A DNA stretch of 64,000 bases from Stereocaulon alpinum (taxonomy: Eukaryota; Ascomycota; Lecanoromycetes; Lecanorales; Stereocaulaceae): the NCBI GenBank assembly GCA_018257865.1, contig JAEUBA010000048.1:124001-188000 (forward strand), written 5' to 3'. The notes under the pieces were generated by a model, which saw only the letters and a program-made list of their open reading frames with translations, was not told the origin of the DNA and made no database searches. Both the position numbers and the translations under genes were made by a program. Positions 1 through 10,235 of the stretch are shown here, in pieces. Numbering within the stretch: position 1 is the first letter of the stretch; every line of letters starts with the position of its first letter.

Positions 1-380
1 CATTCTTTCAACAGGCAAAAATCAATCACTATGCCAATGACCAGCAACTTATGGAAGCTATGGTTATAAAGGACGAGAATGGTCGAGAGCGCTGGGATTG
101 GACCGGTTATCTGGACTCGCCACCATGGGCCTTGCGTATGTTATGGATACGCAAGTTCCTTTTTGGAGAGCGGTTCATCAAGTCCCGTCGTAGTCGCTGG
201 GATTCGTTGAAGGAACACTGGCTGCCAAATTTCGTTTTCTTCTGTGTTACGAGCGTGATGTTTCCATGTGTTCTGTCTATTGTCTCCTACTTTCTGCCTC
301 CTATCTTCTCTAATACCTTGGTTTTTGCTATCACGAGTTGCGCTTTCGTTAGTGCAGCAGCCATCCTGTATACTGCATAG
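1..380 (+). CDS. 3' end of a membrane protein (partial)
   Basis: This is the last part of a gene that enters from the left edge. The frame is open from base 3 and ends in TAG at 378-380. A possible 3' splice site (ttcaacag) at 7-14 suggests that the visible part is the final exon. The protein has a charged stretch rich in Trp and Arg, then two hydrophobic segments at the C-terminus (NFVFFCVTSVMFPCVLSIVS and SNTLVFAITSCAFVSAAAI), so it should be anchored in a membrane with a very short tail. I do not recognise the family. The internal ATG at 51 is not necessarily the start. Confidence 0.55.
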   Translation, partial: FFQQAKINHYANDQQLMEAMVIKDENGRERWDWTGYLDSPPWALRMLWIRKFLFGERFIKSRRSRWDSLKEHWLPNFVFFCVTSVMFPCVLSIVSYFLPPIFSNTLVFAITSCAFVSAAAILYTA

Positions 381-1606
381 CGTTTTCATCCAAGTGTAAT
401 ATAGTACCACGATTTCGGTTATCTCAACAACAAACGTCATGATTATCCTACGCTTGAAAGGGGATTAGCTGTACACGCATACAGCACAGCCTTAGCCTCC
501 AGTTGACCTTCCCACATAATGCCAAGCACTCTATCTTTCAAACATTCTCAAGGAAGTAAATAGCCTCAAGAAGCAGTCGCCAGCAAGGACTACAGCTGCT
601 AAAGGGTTAGGTTGACAAGCATAGCATCTGCTCACCACAGCGATATAATGTCAGTGCTTGGTTAGACCGTGTAAGCTTGCGCACGAGTTGACGAAGTACG
701 GCTACGCAATGTACGCATAGTGAAAATTCTATCAACACTTCGAACACCAACGACTAATACTTTCCCAAAGTTATGAATCACTGATTTTACTCCCTGTATC
801 ACTCAGTATACATGTCTTACAAGTATAACAAAGTGTAGACTATACCTCTTACCAACCCCATCTACCTAGCCCCGTCTTCACTAGTCATAGCTCAAAGCAA
901 ATATACTAACAGGGAAGCCCCCAAGGCCATCCACACAAACTCGTCGCTTTCATCCACCACCACCGCATTCCTGGGATCGGCACCTTCAACGATATCGTCG
1001 CTCATCGATCCTTCTTCAACCAGCAGCTCCCCAACAACTCCATCACATACAGCCGCCTCCCTACTATATTCCACTCAGCCACTGAATAGCCAGCACCCCA
1101 CCAGCGCACTGACCATCATCACACCTGACATCATCATCACTAGTCCACCAACCGCCTCTGCGTCCCAACCCTATAAGACGAGGCTATCGTCTTGGCTATT
1201 GTCTTGGCTATCGAAAGCTATGGCTAGTATTCTAAACCTTCTCATCTCACTACTTAGCGTCCTTATACTCTGGTAGCACTAAGAGAATAGGATATTCCGT
1301 AGGAGTTTGATCTCCACACATATCTATCGGGACGAGATCACAGCGTCACCAAACAGTCGCTGGATAACCAGAAACCTGAAAGCAGTCATCATGCAAAAAT
1401 ACGCAGTGTATAAGATTTGAACGAATTGTATCCGGCAGCTACCATTGTTCCATACAAGAGAATGAAAGTGTCTATCACGCATGAAATTCGCATGACCAAG
1501 ACATGTAGAAGAGCCAACATAAATGTACAACAAGCCAAAATCTGACTACAAGAAGGTACAAATAACCACAAGGCAAGCAAACCATCAACACTTCAAAAGC
1601 CTCACC
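381..1606. other. Intergenic, no supported gene
   Basis: Only short ORFs without recognisable domains or splice logic are present. A short direct repeat (atcgtcttggctatt / ttgtcttggctatcg) lies at about 1187-1212. I see no RNA gene or repeat boundary. Confidence 0.5.
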
Positions 1607-2137
1607 TCACTCATATATTGAAACAAGCATGACACTCTGAACACCCGGATATGCCGTTCTATCCGTACACCCATAACCATGCCCAGACGGTTGCCAAAAA
1701 TCTCCAATTTGGTCATTGCAAATTTTGTCCGAATAAAACGTTACTGAGGTGAAGGTGTGATAGGAGGTGCCGTAGTTGACGCCGATGTGGTCGGCTTCTG
1801 GAGACCACGGGATACAGGATGTAGATGATCTTAATTCGGGACGTGAGCCCTTGGGTTCGCCGTGGCAGGTGGCGTCATCGAAGGACTGAGCAATGATAGT
1901 GTTAGCTTATCTTGTTAAAGGCGCATGAATTTAATTGTTGCTCGGATTGTGGGTAAGATCCATATCGAGACTTGCAATAAGGCAGACAATGAATGGCTGA
2001 AGGGATAGCCGGCTACGTACACCGATCCAGCCGTAATGAGCTCCGACTCGCTTCTCTAGTGAGGTTGTCTCGTCGAATGTTGGGAGAGCGAAGGTCTTGG
2101 CAAGGAAACCAAATATGAGAGGGATGTGGCAACGCAT
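1607..2137 (-). CDS. Small secreted cysteine protein, 131 aa, Kex2-type propeptide
   Basis: Two exons: 2137-2021 and 1885-1607, with a 135-bp intron that starts GTACGT and ends CTCAG, phase 0. The product starts with a hydrophobic signal peptide (MRCHIPLIFGFLAKTFALP) and a short propeptide that ends in the dibasic site EKR, typical of Kex2 processing. The mature part of about 101 residues has four cysteines (TCHGE, TSCIP, KICND, YGCTD), enough for two disulfides, and motifs VTFYSDKICND and QSVMLVSIYE near its end. Secretion and processing are inferred from sequence. The function is unknown; size, signal and cysteines fit an effector-like or extracellular protein. A TATA-like box lies about 180 bp upstream. 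Confidence 0.7.
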
Positions 2138-2826
2138 AGTGAGGCTTATAGGTTCGTAGAAGTAGAGTCTTGAGTGTATTTATGATTTTGCAGCTTGTCC
2201 TGCTGAAGGCTTCTTGGTTGAATAGTCTTTAACGTGGGCAGATCGTGGAAATTTCCAGAGCTTTGTAGTTGTATAGTTTGATGAGCAAAGTGAGTCGCAT
2301 TCGGGCATCCTCATGGGCTTATATAGTCAAATATCAAGAGGCAAAAACAGGGTTCAGCTGCTTGGGCTGAGCTCTGTTGTATCAAGTATTCTTGACCGTC
2401 TCCACCAATGTCTTGGTTTCAGTCCATCCTTACCCTCCGATCCAATAGCAGTGGTGCAGCACGTACGTATAATTTGGTAGTTGAGGTGTTTCACATGTGG
2501 CCAAACGACTTCCTCCCTTGACCACACCCTGTCTCTGAATATTTTGGCCACAACTTCATCGTATTGGCCAAGTACTCTCATGCTCTGAAAGTCCAGAAAT
2601 CCGCCCAATGGTTGCGATATATGCCATATCGCCACACTTTAAAAATCCTGTGGCAAAGCATAAATAGAACGCAAGTTGTGCAGCATCTGAAACAGAACTA
2701 TGACGCACGAGTGCGCCACATGACCTGTAAGAAGATAATGAAGAACCAAGTGTCTGTACTATAATCAAACGTGTTGCAAAGGACACTTGTCCGCTCTCTT
2801 GTCTCACCTTTTGCCACCTGTCGAAT
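2138..2826. other. Intergenic between two minus-strand secreted-protein genes
   Basis: Contains the promoter of the gene at 1607-2137. Minus-strand ORFs of 83-93 codons lie at 2354-2807 but have no signal peptide, domain or clear splice sites, so I do not call them. Confidence 0.4.
2318..2326 (-). promoter_or_regulatory. TATA-like box of the 131-aa secreted protein gene
   Basis: CTATATAAG on the minus strand, about 180 bp upstream of the ATG at 2137. The spacing leaves room for a 5' UTR; this is inference only. Confidence 0.35.
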
Positions 2827-4157
2827 CTATTGGCCCTTAGGCTGCGAAAGAATTACAACAACAACGTCATTGTTTATTTCAGATGCCCATGCGTAAACAG
2901 TGGCCCCCCATTCGCCAGGACATATGTCGTTCACGATTCCAACTTGACCGATCTCTTCGGAAGTGATGCGTATGTCCTATACTTTGCCTGAAACGCTGAT
3001 TTTGTGGACGACTCAGGGCGCTCAGTGCCTCCAGTTATGGTAACGTAGGCTCCATGGATGATTACGAATGACTGCAGACCGCGAATCTCGGCGGGTAGCG
3101 CCGATGCGCTTGTTTGGTCGAACGAGATCTCAAGACCTTACACTCATACCAGTAGATGGTTAACTAGTACTTACACCACCACCACCACCACCACCGAGCC
3201 CATCACATTTGGAGGTAGTTTCCCGAAGCGCAGTTCCACATGCGTGTGTCAAATTGAGAGCTTCAGGTCCGGGCATGGATATATTCGCTGGCAGGGTAAG
3301 ATTACCAATTCGGCCTGCGGAATTGGCATGGGAGCCATTCGAAGCCTCAGGCGGAGGCTCCCACCAGGTCCTGTAATTATGTCTGTTCATCTCTACGACG
3401 GCGTTATAGAAGTATATGTAATTTCGTTCCATGTTGACTTTCACTGGTCCTACTGGCTCTTTATCCATGGCGGCTGCAATAGCTTCGACAACTGCGAGTC
3501 CTGAATTTGGATCCATGTCGCCGGCATTATACAACGGATCAGCCTGAGCTGAATTCCACACTGTTAGACTTAGGAAGGTGGTATCCGTCGCTGTTGCACG
3601 TATCAATTTATGAAGGAGTGGAGAAACATGGGCTTTCAGCTTACGGAAGATATCCTCGTGAAACGTCGTCCCCTCTGCGACGTATTCGAGTGTGTTTGAA
3701 ATTCGGCGGGTACTAAATCCACCATTATATTCTCCCCAAACACAATGGGCAATCATCCAGCCGGCCATCGCGCGGAGTTCATCCGGCGCAATGTCAATAG
3801 TTCTAAGCGCGAGAGCATTTTCCCCGGAGGCTTGAAATTGAAATTGGCATGTGCCTGACATCACATCGACCGGTCAGCTACAGGTTACGAAAGATTTGAC
3901 GGTAATTGCTAACCATGCGTCACAATGTACGGTAGCCCCCAACGTTCTTCGTGTTCAGGTTCGATGGTCCACGTAACGGTATCGCTTCCTGTAGGCAGTT
4001 TAAGGAAAGCAAGGTCACAATCTGCAGGCTCAGGCTCGAAGGGCGCAGAATAAAAGTAATCGCATTTACAGAAATCCGGGGCGGTGGGTGCCGGAAAATG
4101 CAATGGCATGAGAGTGCCATTCATCTTTACGGCAATGACGGATTTGTATCTGCACAT
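2827..4157 (-). CDS. Secreted-type protein with a family A domain, multi-exon
   Basis: Supported exons on the minus strand are 4149-3914, 3854-3175, 3071-3045 and 2976-2827. The intron 3913-3855 is clear (phase 1). Intron 3174-3072 starts GTAAGT; intron 3044-2977 starts GTTACC and is the weakest. The 5' exon with the signal peptide is not resolved; an acceptor TGCAG at 4154-4150 suggests that it lies between about 4195 and 4380. The product has DCDLAFLKLP, then THGTCQFQFQ, AHCVWG and a GG pair. The same order (DC..A..L, GTC, C, GG) occurs in the proteins at 7649-9028 and 28528-29091, so these are paralogs. Several N-glycosylation sites (NGS, NLT, NIS) fit secretion. A (GGT)n run at 3175-3195 encodes poly-Gly. 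Function unknown. Confidence 0.55.
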
Positions 4158-4570
4158 AAAAGTAGAGTTGTGTGAGACAACTGGGCTTTATACCAGTGTC
4201 GGCGGCAGTACAGGTGCTGAGACAACTGGAGGTTCGACCGCCAGTTTCAGCCGCAAATGGGGGCGGAAGAACGAGAGAAGCGACCATTCCTGACTTCGGG
4301 ACCATGGAACCTAGAGCCAGGGATCTTGAGACCTTTCTCAACATATTCATCGGAAAGCATTGTGCACAATGCCATTCCGATTAAGGCTATCCGGAACCCG
4401 CGTTTGGTATATACCAATCTCTTGCGCTGCTAGGACCTAGGAGCACGGCGTGAGGATATTTCGAAAAGATAGTAAGATCTGCCAAAGATCACCCTGTTCA
4501 TGAGTAAAGAAGGAGCAAATGTAAGACCGGATCGCAGCTGCCGACATCAGATAGGTTGCTAAGAAAAGCT

Positions 4571-4813
4571 ATGGACGCGCTTCAGGCGCTTGTCTTGGCG
4601 GTCCTATATACTGTCGTACACCTATCATTGTCTGACTACCCACTCCATTTGATCGTGTGGAAGTCAGCCCAGGTAGAAAATGCCCTCGAGCCGTCTGAAA
4701 TTGTCAAATCGCTGGATGAATTCATCGCCCTGAGCGACGACTGTCCTGGATCTGTCAAATATGCAGCATCCACAGCAGGTCCCTATACACTCATCCCCTT
4801 AGAATATCAGTGA
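4571..4813 (+). CDS. Possible small secreted protein, 80 aa
   Basis: Single-exon ORF with a plausible signal peptide (MDALQALVLAVLYTVVHLSL) followed by a hydrophilic segment with one cysteine (SDDCPGSVKY). It lies between secreted-protein genes and could be a short relic of one of the local families or the first exon of a longer gene. I do not recognise it. The ATG at 4571 is preferred over the upstream non-ATG start because it begins the hydrophobic stretch. Confidence 0.35.
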   Translation: MDALQALVLAVLYTVVHLSLSDYPLHLIVWKSAQVENALEPSEIVKSLDEFIALSDDCPGSVKYAASTAGPYTLIPLEYQ

Positions 4814-5622
4814 TCTGATTGGAGACTTATTAGTCATGGATTTGGGTGAACAATTCTATTGCTATTGATGTTGTTGTTGCTAGATAGAATTGTATGCAGA
4901 GATTTTATCAAGTGTGCATTGAGGCCTTGGCAAGCCCTAGCCCTAGTAGACTAGTAAGCGAGCCTAGGTAAGCAGGCCTCATCCACCATAGTTTTCACCA
5001 CTTATTCTAACACATCCAAGCACCGCACCTCAAGGTGAGAGCCGGATTCAATGAAAGCCGAGCTTAGCACCGTCAAGAACTACCGATAGAGTTAGTGATT
5101 TGATGTGAAGTAGCTCTAACATGATCACCGGTTCGCAAGCGTGCTCCACACGGCTATTGTGCGCGATGTATTTCTCTCGTCTAATAACAGTCAACCGTGA
5201 GTTCTATGCCATGCTCTATCCTCTATGGTACGTGGTCAGCTGATGTGACGCTAAAAAATTATCATACGTGCGATGACTCCGGTTGGTGGTCAACGTGATC
5301 GAACCCTGCATTGCTTTGAGTGTGTACCTCCCTTCGAGACATGTATGGGTTGTGGAAGAACGATGATTTGACTTCATGGGATATAGCTATATCTCACTTT
5401 GATCTCTGGAGATGGTCTTAGTTACAGTTGGCCAACGTGAGGGCGCGTATAGCCTACAATCGCGTGATCTGGAGTAATTGATCCTTGCGCCAGTCGCATC
5501 GTCAATTCGGGACGACGCAGCGATAGACGTCTATGTCGCCCACGGAAGACCTATTTCTACTAAGTCAAGACTCGAATATTCTCAATATCTTGCAACTAGG
5601 TCCGGTACTTTCTGTCGTGAGC
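4814..5622. other. Intergenic with a telomere-like motif
   Basis: No supported gene. CCCTAGCCCTAG lies at 4935-4946 and is followed at 4975 by GGCCTCATCCAC, a pairing also found near 9.5 kb. Confidence 0.4.
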
Positions 5623-6666
5623 ATGAAGTACCAAAGTGTTACCTCGATTGTCGTGTTTCTGCTAGGTACAAGTCTGGTACACATAGTCTGCGTTTCAGTC
5701 ACAACACCACCTCAAATTCTCAACCAAACGTCATCTACTTTAGATCTCGCTGCACCTGACCCGCGATTCCAAGTGATAGCCAAATACGGGGGGACTAGTC
5801 TCCCACAAACGTCATGCTACATCAATACGTTAGATTTGATGGCTATTCTGGCTGCCAAAGACTATAACGGCAAAATAAGAGAAACGGAAGGCCCAGTAGT
5901 GCCAGGGTACACTAATGTTGTGATTGAGGTAAAGCCGCATTTACCTGCGGAAACCCTATTCACCAAATTTGCGATCTTAGGTCTTTACTATGGGGTCACA
6001 GCAATGGCGCGAGACAACATGTGGAAATTGGCCGTTTTCGGTATTCTCTGGGAGGGCCAGCACGTCGGTTGGATCTGGTTTCAGAAACCCGATTCCAATA
6101 GCGGAAATCAGTTAGAGCTGCAGCACCTCCAAGACCAAATGCAGAACCTTACTGGGGAAGCACTGTCAGAAGCCTTAATAGACCTAAACAACACATCTGC
6201 GACTGTTGCCCCCGAGAAGTTAACCCACAGGAGAAAACCCAACAACAGCAACGTCAACACAAGCACCGCCAACGCCTCAAACTCCGACTTTGAACTTTTT
6301 ATGTCATTCTATCCACATGGCACGCCCCTTTACCCTGCACAAGTCTTCCTAGCCGTGATGTCAACCCTCCAAGAGGTAGCCAAGTACGACGTCAACGATG
6401 ATGTTATACCCTTCAGAGTCAGAATCCCAGGGTTTCGTATCAATATTCAGTGGGATTACCCGAATGGGGATAAGCTCAATGGTCCACCATCTTTCGAATA
6501 CAAATGGGTTATCGAAGCGGCAAGGCAGATCCCAAGATGGATGCTGGAGCGAAGGTTTGCCGAAAGTTTCTTCACTATAGCTGTCAACGGTTATGTTATT
6601 GGGCGGGGAGATATCTATAGTGGTCGGGTGCCAGGGCTGGGGACCGAGGATGTGGCGACCTCTTGA
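5623..6666 (+). CDS. Secreted protein with two family B repeats, 347 aa
   Basis: Single exon. The ATG at 5623 is chosen because it starts a signal peptide (MKYQSVTSIVVFLLGTSLVH); the open frame extends 30 codons further upstream without one. The mature protein seems to be two divergent copies of one module separated by an Asn/Thr-rich linker (about residues 195-235). Copy 1 has PGYTNVVIEV, then FAILGLYYGVTAMA, then LAVFGILWEGQHVGWI. Copy 2 has PGFRINIQW, then YKWVIEAARQIPRW, then FFTIAVNGYVIGRGDI. The same ending pattern recurs in the proteins at 31847-32425 and 32847-33503. No enzyme motif is seen; function unknown. Confidence 0.65.
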   Translation: MKYQSVTSIVVFLLGTSLVHIVCVSVTTPPQILNQTSSTLDLAAPDPRFQVIAKYGGTSLPQTSCYINTLDLMAILAAKDYNGKIRETEGPVVPGYTNVVIEVKPHLPAETLFTKFAILGLYYGVTAMARDNMWKLAVFGILWEGQHVGWIWFQKPDSNSGNQLELQHLQDQMQNLTGEALSEALIDLNNTSATVAPEKLTHRRKPNNSNVNTSTANASNSDFELFMSFYPHGTPLYPAQVFLAVMSTLQEVAKYDVNDDVIPFRVRIPGFRINIQWDYPNGDKLNGPPSFEYKWVIEAARQIPRWMLERRFAESFFTIAVNGYVIGRGDIYSGRVPGLGTEDVATS

Positions 6667-7648
6667 CTCAGGCTCTTTTGTAGGTGCATGATTCTGTTAT
6701 CTGCGACCCGATTGCAAGAATCTGGATGTGTTGGTAGTGTCTTCTACTCGTATGCTTTTCTTTAATCGTCGAGTCATGCGCAATTACGTATTCTGACCAA
6801 CTCTCCATGACATGTTATATCTATCATTGTCATAGCCGACAAAGTATCCAAGTCTCCACGTGCCAGGTCGAGTGCTTAGACTAAACAAAAAGATGGCGCC
6901 GAACCATGTCTCCATCTCTCGCGCCGTGCAGGACGGAGTCGCTACAGCAGGTGGCTACGCAGGCGTACGTTATTGTTCTTGTATTATATCTGCTTTGTTA
7001 TCAGCCACGTCAAGTCATGAGTAGAACCTCAAAAGCGCGGAAGACCTTAGAGCTCATGCTTCTCGAAGGTGAAAAACTGACCATACATCCCACCCCTGAC
7101 GCGGCAGGCCAAACCGTTTCAAGCACAGGCCGAAACATCCTCCCCCCTTCCCTTCCTTCCCCTCCCCCCCCTTTCCTCTTCTTCGTCCCCGCACCACCCT
7201 CTCCATGCACCCTATCACGTCCCAACATAACAAACGCTACAAACAAAGTAGACGGCTTTACCTCAGATTATGTCAAGAGTATTAAAGACGCTACTAAAGC
7301 TGGTGGGTCAAGGAGGCAGACGGCGAGGAATCCGGTCGGGTTAGGTGGTGGTTGTTAAGGGGGGCTGGGGTGGGGTGGGGTGGGGGTAAGGGTAAGGGGA
7401 ATCCGTTGGCGTTGGAGTAGGTGGGTGTGTTGGTTCGGGATGGGAGGGGATTTTTGTGAGTGGAGAGGGATGGGGTAATCTGTAATCTCCGTTTGATTGT
7501 ATGAAGTAGTGAGAAATCTCTCGAGAGTATATTTGCATATCATATTTGCTTCCTATGTGTTCTTCTCATTTTCTTTTCGATTCGTCAATTTCGCCGTCGC
7601 TCTCACGAGCAGATATATGGAAAGTCTTGGAAAACCTTTCAGGATTCC
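6667..7648. other. Intergenic, low-complexity
   Basis: Between convergent genes. It holds a C-rich tract at about 7140-7190 and a G-rich tract at 7359-7399. The 150-codon ORF at 6906-7358 runs through the low-complexity tract and is not called. Confidence 0.5.
7359..7399 (+). other. G-quadruplex-capable G-rich tract
   Basis: At least five runs of four to six Gs separated by one or a few bases, then two GGGTAAGGG-type runs. This meets the standard G4 pattern on the plus strand. It lies about 690 bp past the stop of the family B gene and 250 bp past the stop of the convergent family A gene. Confidence 0.5.
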
Positions 7649-9028
7649 TTACTGGAAAGTGTCAATCGAAGAATCCGCCTCACCATCACCAACACCCCCT
7701 ACCCTAGGCGGCGACACCCTCCCATAAATCCAAACCACAACCAAATCCCTCCCACTAAGCCCCACAGTAACATGCCCCCCATAATGTTCCCACGCGCTCC
7801 TGCTCCCCGAACACGTATACGCAAGAAACCTCGCCGTATTCGCCACATCCTCCAACTTCACCGTATCCACATCGTCCGCGTGCGCCATGTCGAGATAGAC
7901 GGTGCAGGTACCGTGGCGGAATTTTTGCGGCAGTTGGTAGTTGGAGCCTGCGGGGCCGGGCGAGTGGCTGAATGTGTAGGATAAGCGGATATCTCGGGAG
8001 CCGATTAGGGCGTGGATGGCTGCGTTGCAGTCGGCGAATTTTAGAGGATGTTGGCGTTGGCCTGGGTAGGGTGGAGGCGCGCAGATTGGGGTGCCGGTTT
8101 GGTTGGATGGGGGGAATGTGTTTGTGTCGTTGGAGGGGAGTGATGAGATGTTTGGTGGTAGTTCTGGGTTGGCGGATGGCATGGTGGAAGGATTGTTGGG
8201 TACAATTGTCAGATTCATACTTGTGTCTGCGCTGAGTGTGTCTGTTGCCGCTGAGACTGCTGCATCCGTCAAAGACAGATTACTTGAGCTCGAAACTGTA
8301 CTGACAGGCCCCTCCCGTGCGACAAGAGCAGCAATATGTCCTGCAGCTTCCGCTACCTGGCCTGAGTCAATGCTCGACGTATCTGCAGCTGGTGTTGGTT
8401 CAACGATCGGAGTGTTTGACAAATTTGATATGTTGCGCTGGATTTGAGTACCGTCTGATATCTCCAGCACCGATTCCCCGTCCAACGGCGACCTTCCAGC
8501 AACAATCATATACAGTAAGCCCGAGGGCCCCACAAAAGCCCGTCCGCCATATTCATCCTGTCCATTGCCAGAACAGCACCTCACTCCTAGACCCAATGCT
8601 GCCTCATAGATAGTTTCGAGTTTTATAAGATCCTGATCGTTCGGCGTAAACATAGTCATGTATATGTAGCATGTTCTGCGTCGTATATCCACGGGAAGTC
8701 TGACATCGCTGCCGGCTCTACGGCTAAAATTCAATGGCCGCCCCCATCTTCCTAGTCTGGATATTTGGTTGGCAGCAACGAAACAGTCACGTTGCAGGGC
8801 GATGGGGCGATGTTCGCCTGGTAAGGGTGGTCTAAAACAGTCCTCATTGTCACTTCTTAGGGTCGTGGAAGCCCTGGTCAGTGAGTGTGTATTTGTATGG
8901 ACGGAAGTATCTGGTGCGGAAATGGCGTCGGGTGTTGTGGTCTTTAGCTGACTTTGAGCAGCAACTGGAAGCGAAAGACAGGTGATTGGCAACACGATGA
9001 CGAGGCAGGACAAGAACTCGAACAGCAT
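7649..9028 (-). CDS. Secreted protein with two family A domains, 459 aa
   Basis: Single exon. The ATG at 9028 is chosen because it begins the signal peptide (MLFEFLSCLVIVLPITCLSL); an upstream in-frame ATG at 9112 would put 28 polar residues before it. After the signal come two copies of the family A domain. Copy 1 has DCFVAANQI, RRRTCYIYM, VRCCSG and YGGRAFVG. Copy 2 has DCNAAIHAL, RHGTCTVYL, AYTCSG and YGGHVTVG. A Ser/Thr/Asn-rich linker (about residues 185-310) with many N-glycosylation sites separates them. Paralogs with one copy are at 2827-4157 and 28528-29091. The pattern suggests two conserved disulfide-bonded sites per domain. No catalytic motif is recognised; extracellular role inferred. 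Confidence 0.65.
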   Translation of the reverse strand: MLFEFLSCLVIVLPITCLSLPVAAQSQLKTTTPDAISAPDTSVHTNTHSLTRASTTLRSDNEDCFRPPLPGEHRPIALQRDCFVAANQISRLGRWGRPLNFSRRAGSDVRLPVDIRRRTCYIYMTMFTPNDQDLIKLETIYEAALGLGVRCCSGNGQDEYGGRAFVGPSGLLYMIVAGRSPLDGESVLEISDGTQIQRNISNLSNTPIVEPTPAADTSSIDSGQVAEAAGHIAALVAREGPVSTVSSSSNLSLTDAAVSAATDTLSADTSMNLTIVPNNPSTMPSANPELPPNISSLPSNDTNTFPPSNQTGTPICAPPPYPGQRQHPLKFADCNAAIHALIGSRDIRLSYTFSHSPGPAGSNYQLPQKFRHGTCTVYLDMAHADDVDTVKLEDVANTARFLAYTCSGSRSAWEHYGGHVTVGLSGRDLVVVWIYGRVSPPRVGGVGDGEADSSIDTFQ

Positions 9029-9593
9029 TGCTTTTGCAAGACTTTGAAATGATGTCCCAACATTGCGGTCACAAGGAACGTGTTGAGGGAGTTTGCACGT
9101 ATGAGACATCACATCGCATGGCGGCTAGTACAGATCATGAAACATGACAGTTCGCCTTGATTGCGCTTCAATCGACTGTGGATCATCTACCCAAGACTAC
9201 CCGAATTCGCGACTACCTCAAGCCCCGGATTTCGTGCTGTATTGAACGCCGGTGAGTGTTCGCAACTGGAGATATAACATGATGATTGAGCGGCGTTGGG
9301 AAATGCTTGTTAGAAGCCCAGTTTATTACAAGATGCCTTATCACTTGTTCGCTATGCTTTAGAATGTAAGGATCTCAATGGACGAATAATGAGTCGTATC
9401 AGTCATAAACAATAGGAGTTGTATTATTGTTCTAGCTAAAATTACATACAGAAATTTGCCAACGTGGCATGCAGGGCCCTGATTACTGACAACCCTAACC
9501 CTAAAGTTTAGGGTTGCGGGCCTCATCCACTAGAATTTCACTGATGTCCTAACGCTATCAGATCTTCGATATCCTAATGTTTCTGTCCACTAA
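9029..9593. other. Intergenic with a head-to-head telomere-like palindrome
   Basis: No gene supported. The only structured element is at 9491-9515, listed separately. Confidence 0.4.
9491..9515. repeat. Telomere-like repeats ending in an inverted repeat
   Basis: Two CCCTAA units followed by a perfect 9-bp inverted repeat (AACCCTAAA, one G, TTTAGGGTT). Fungal telomeres are usually TTAGGG, so this is a head-to-head telomere-like junction in miniature. It is followed by GGGCCTCATCCAC, which also follows the similar motif at 4935. Confidence 0.5.
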
Positions 9594-9860
9594 TTAGGCG
9601 GATGCTTGAGTATATGCCGCGTCGGTCGCGATACTCGCTAATGGTACAAGGATTCCGGAAGGGATCGGGTCGGCTGATAGTGTAGAAAATTGGCAATCAT
9701 CACCGTCAGGCGCTGGCGTCGCTACTGTAGGATATATTAGGCCATTTTTATGGCATGAGCAGATGGAATATGTGTCGCCAACGCAAGGATGCATTAATAA
9801 GACTCTACAAATAGCTGATAAAATGAACAATATAGATTCGTGCTTGGACTTAGAAATCAT
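9594..9860 (-). CDS. Possible small cysteine-containing secreted protein, 88 aa
   Basis: Single-exon ORF with a hydrophobic N-terminal segment (SILFILSAICRVLLMHPC), a compact cysteine group (ICSCHKNG) and a further cysteine in DGDDCQFST. Residues 2-8 are polar and basic, acceptable for a signal peptide n-region. Composition and length fit the other small secreted proteins of this block. No homology is claimed and the gene may be untranscribed. Confidence 0.45.
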   Translation of the reverse strand: MISKSKHESILFILSAICRVLLMHPCVGDTYSICSCHKNGLIYPTVATPAPDGDDCQFSTLSADPIPSGILVPLASIATDAAYTQASA

Positions 9861-10235
9861 TCTGGAAAGGTGGACCGTGCTGGTGGATCAACGTGTAAAT
9901 GATAATCCAAGGAAGATTAACGAGGACATGACAAATGGGAAAGTGAGACCCATATAACCCCGAGGATTACCAGCAAAGGACACATATAGCACGACTCAAC
10001 TGCAGGCATGTTGAAAGTATAAAACGCCAACTGCTACCACAGCCTCCAAGGCTCGAATTGATCCTCTTCCTTCTCTCGGGGGCGAGACGAAGTCCGCTCC
10101 AGTATCAGAAACTCAGCTCTTACAGTCGTCTTCAATGAACAGAGGTAGCGGAGATACATGAGCTTTTGGAACGAATACCCGAACAATGAGATCCATGTCT
10201 CTCGTATGGCCCAAGATCAAATGCTGGAGGCATAA

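Noticed and set aside
892..1074. 60-codon minus ORF
   Set aside because: Isolated, acidic and without start context or homologous features.
6906..7358. 150-codon plus ORF
   Set aside because: It reads through a Pro/Ser/Phe low-complexity pyrimidine tract and has no domain, signal peptide or conserved block.
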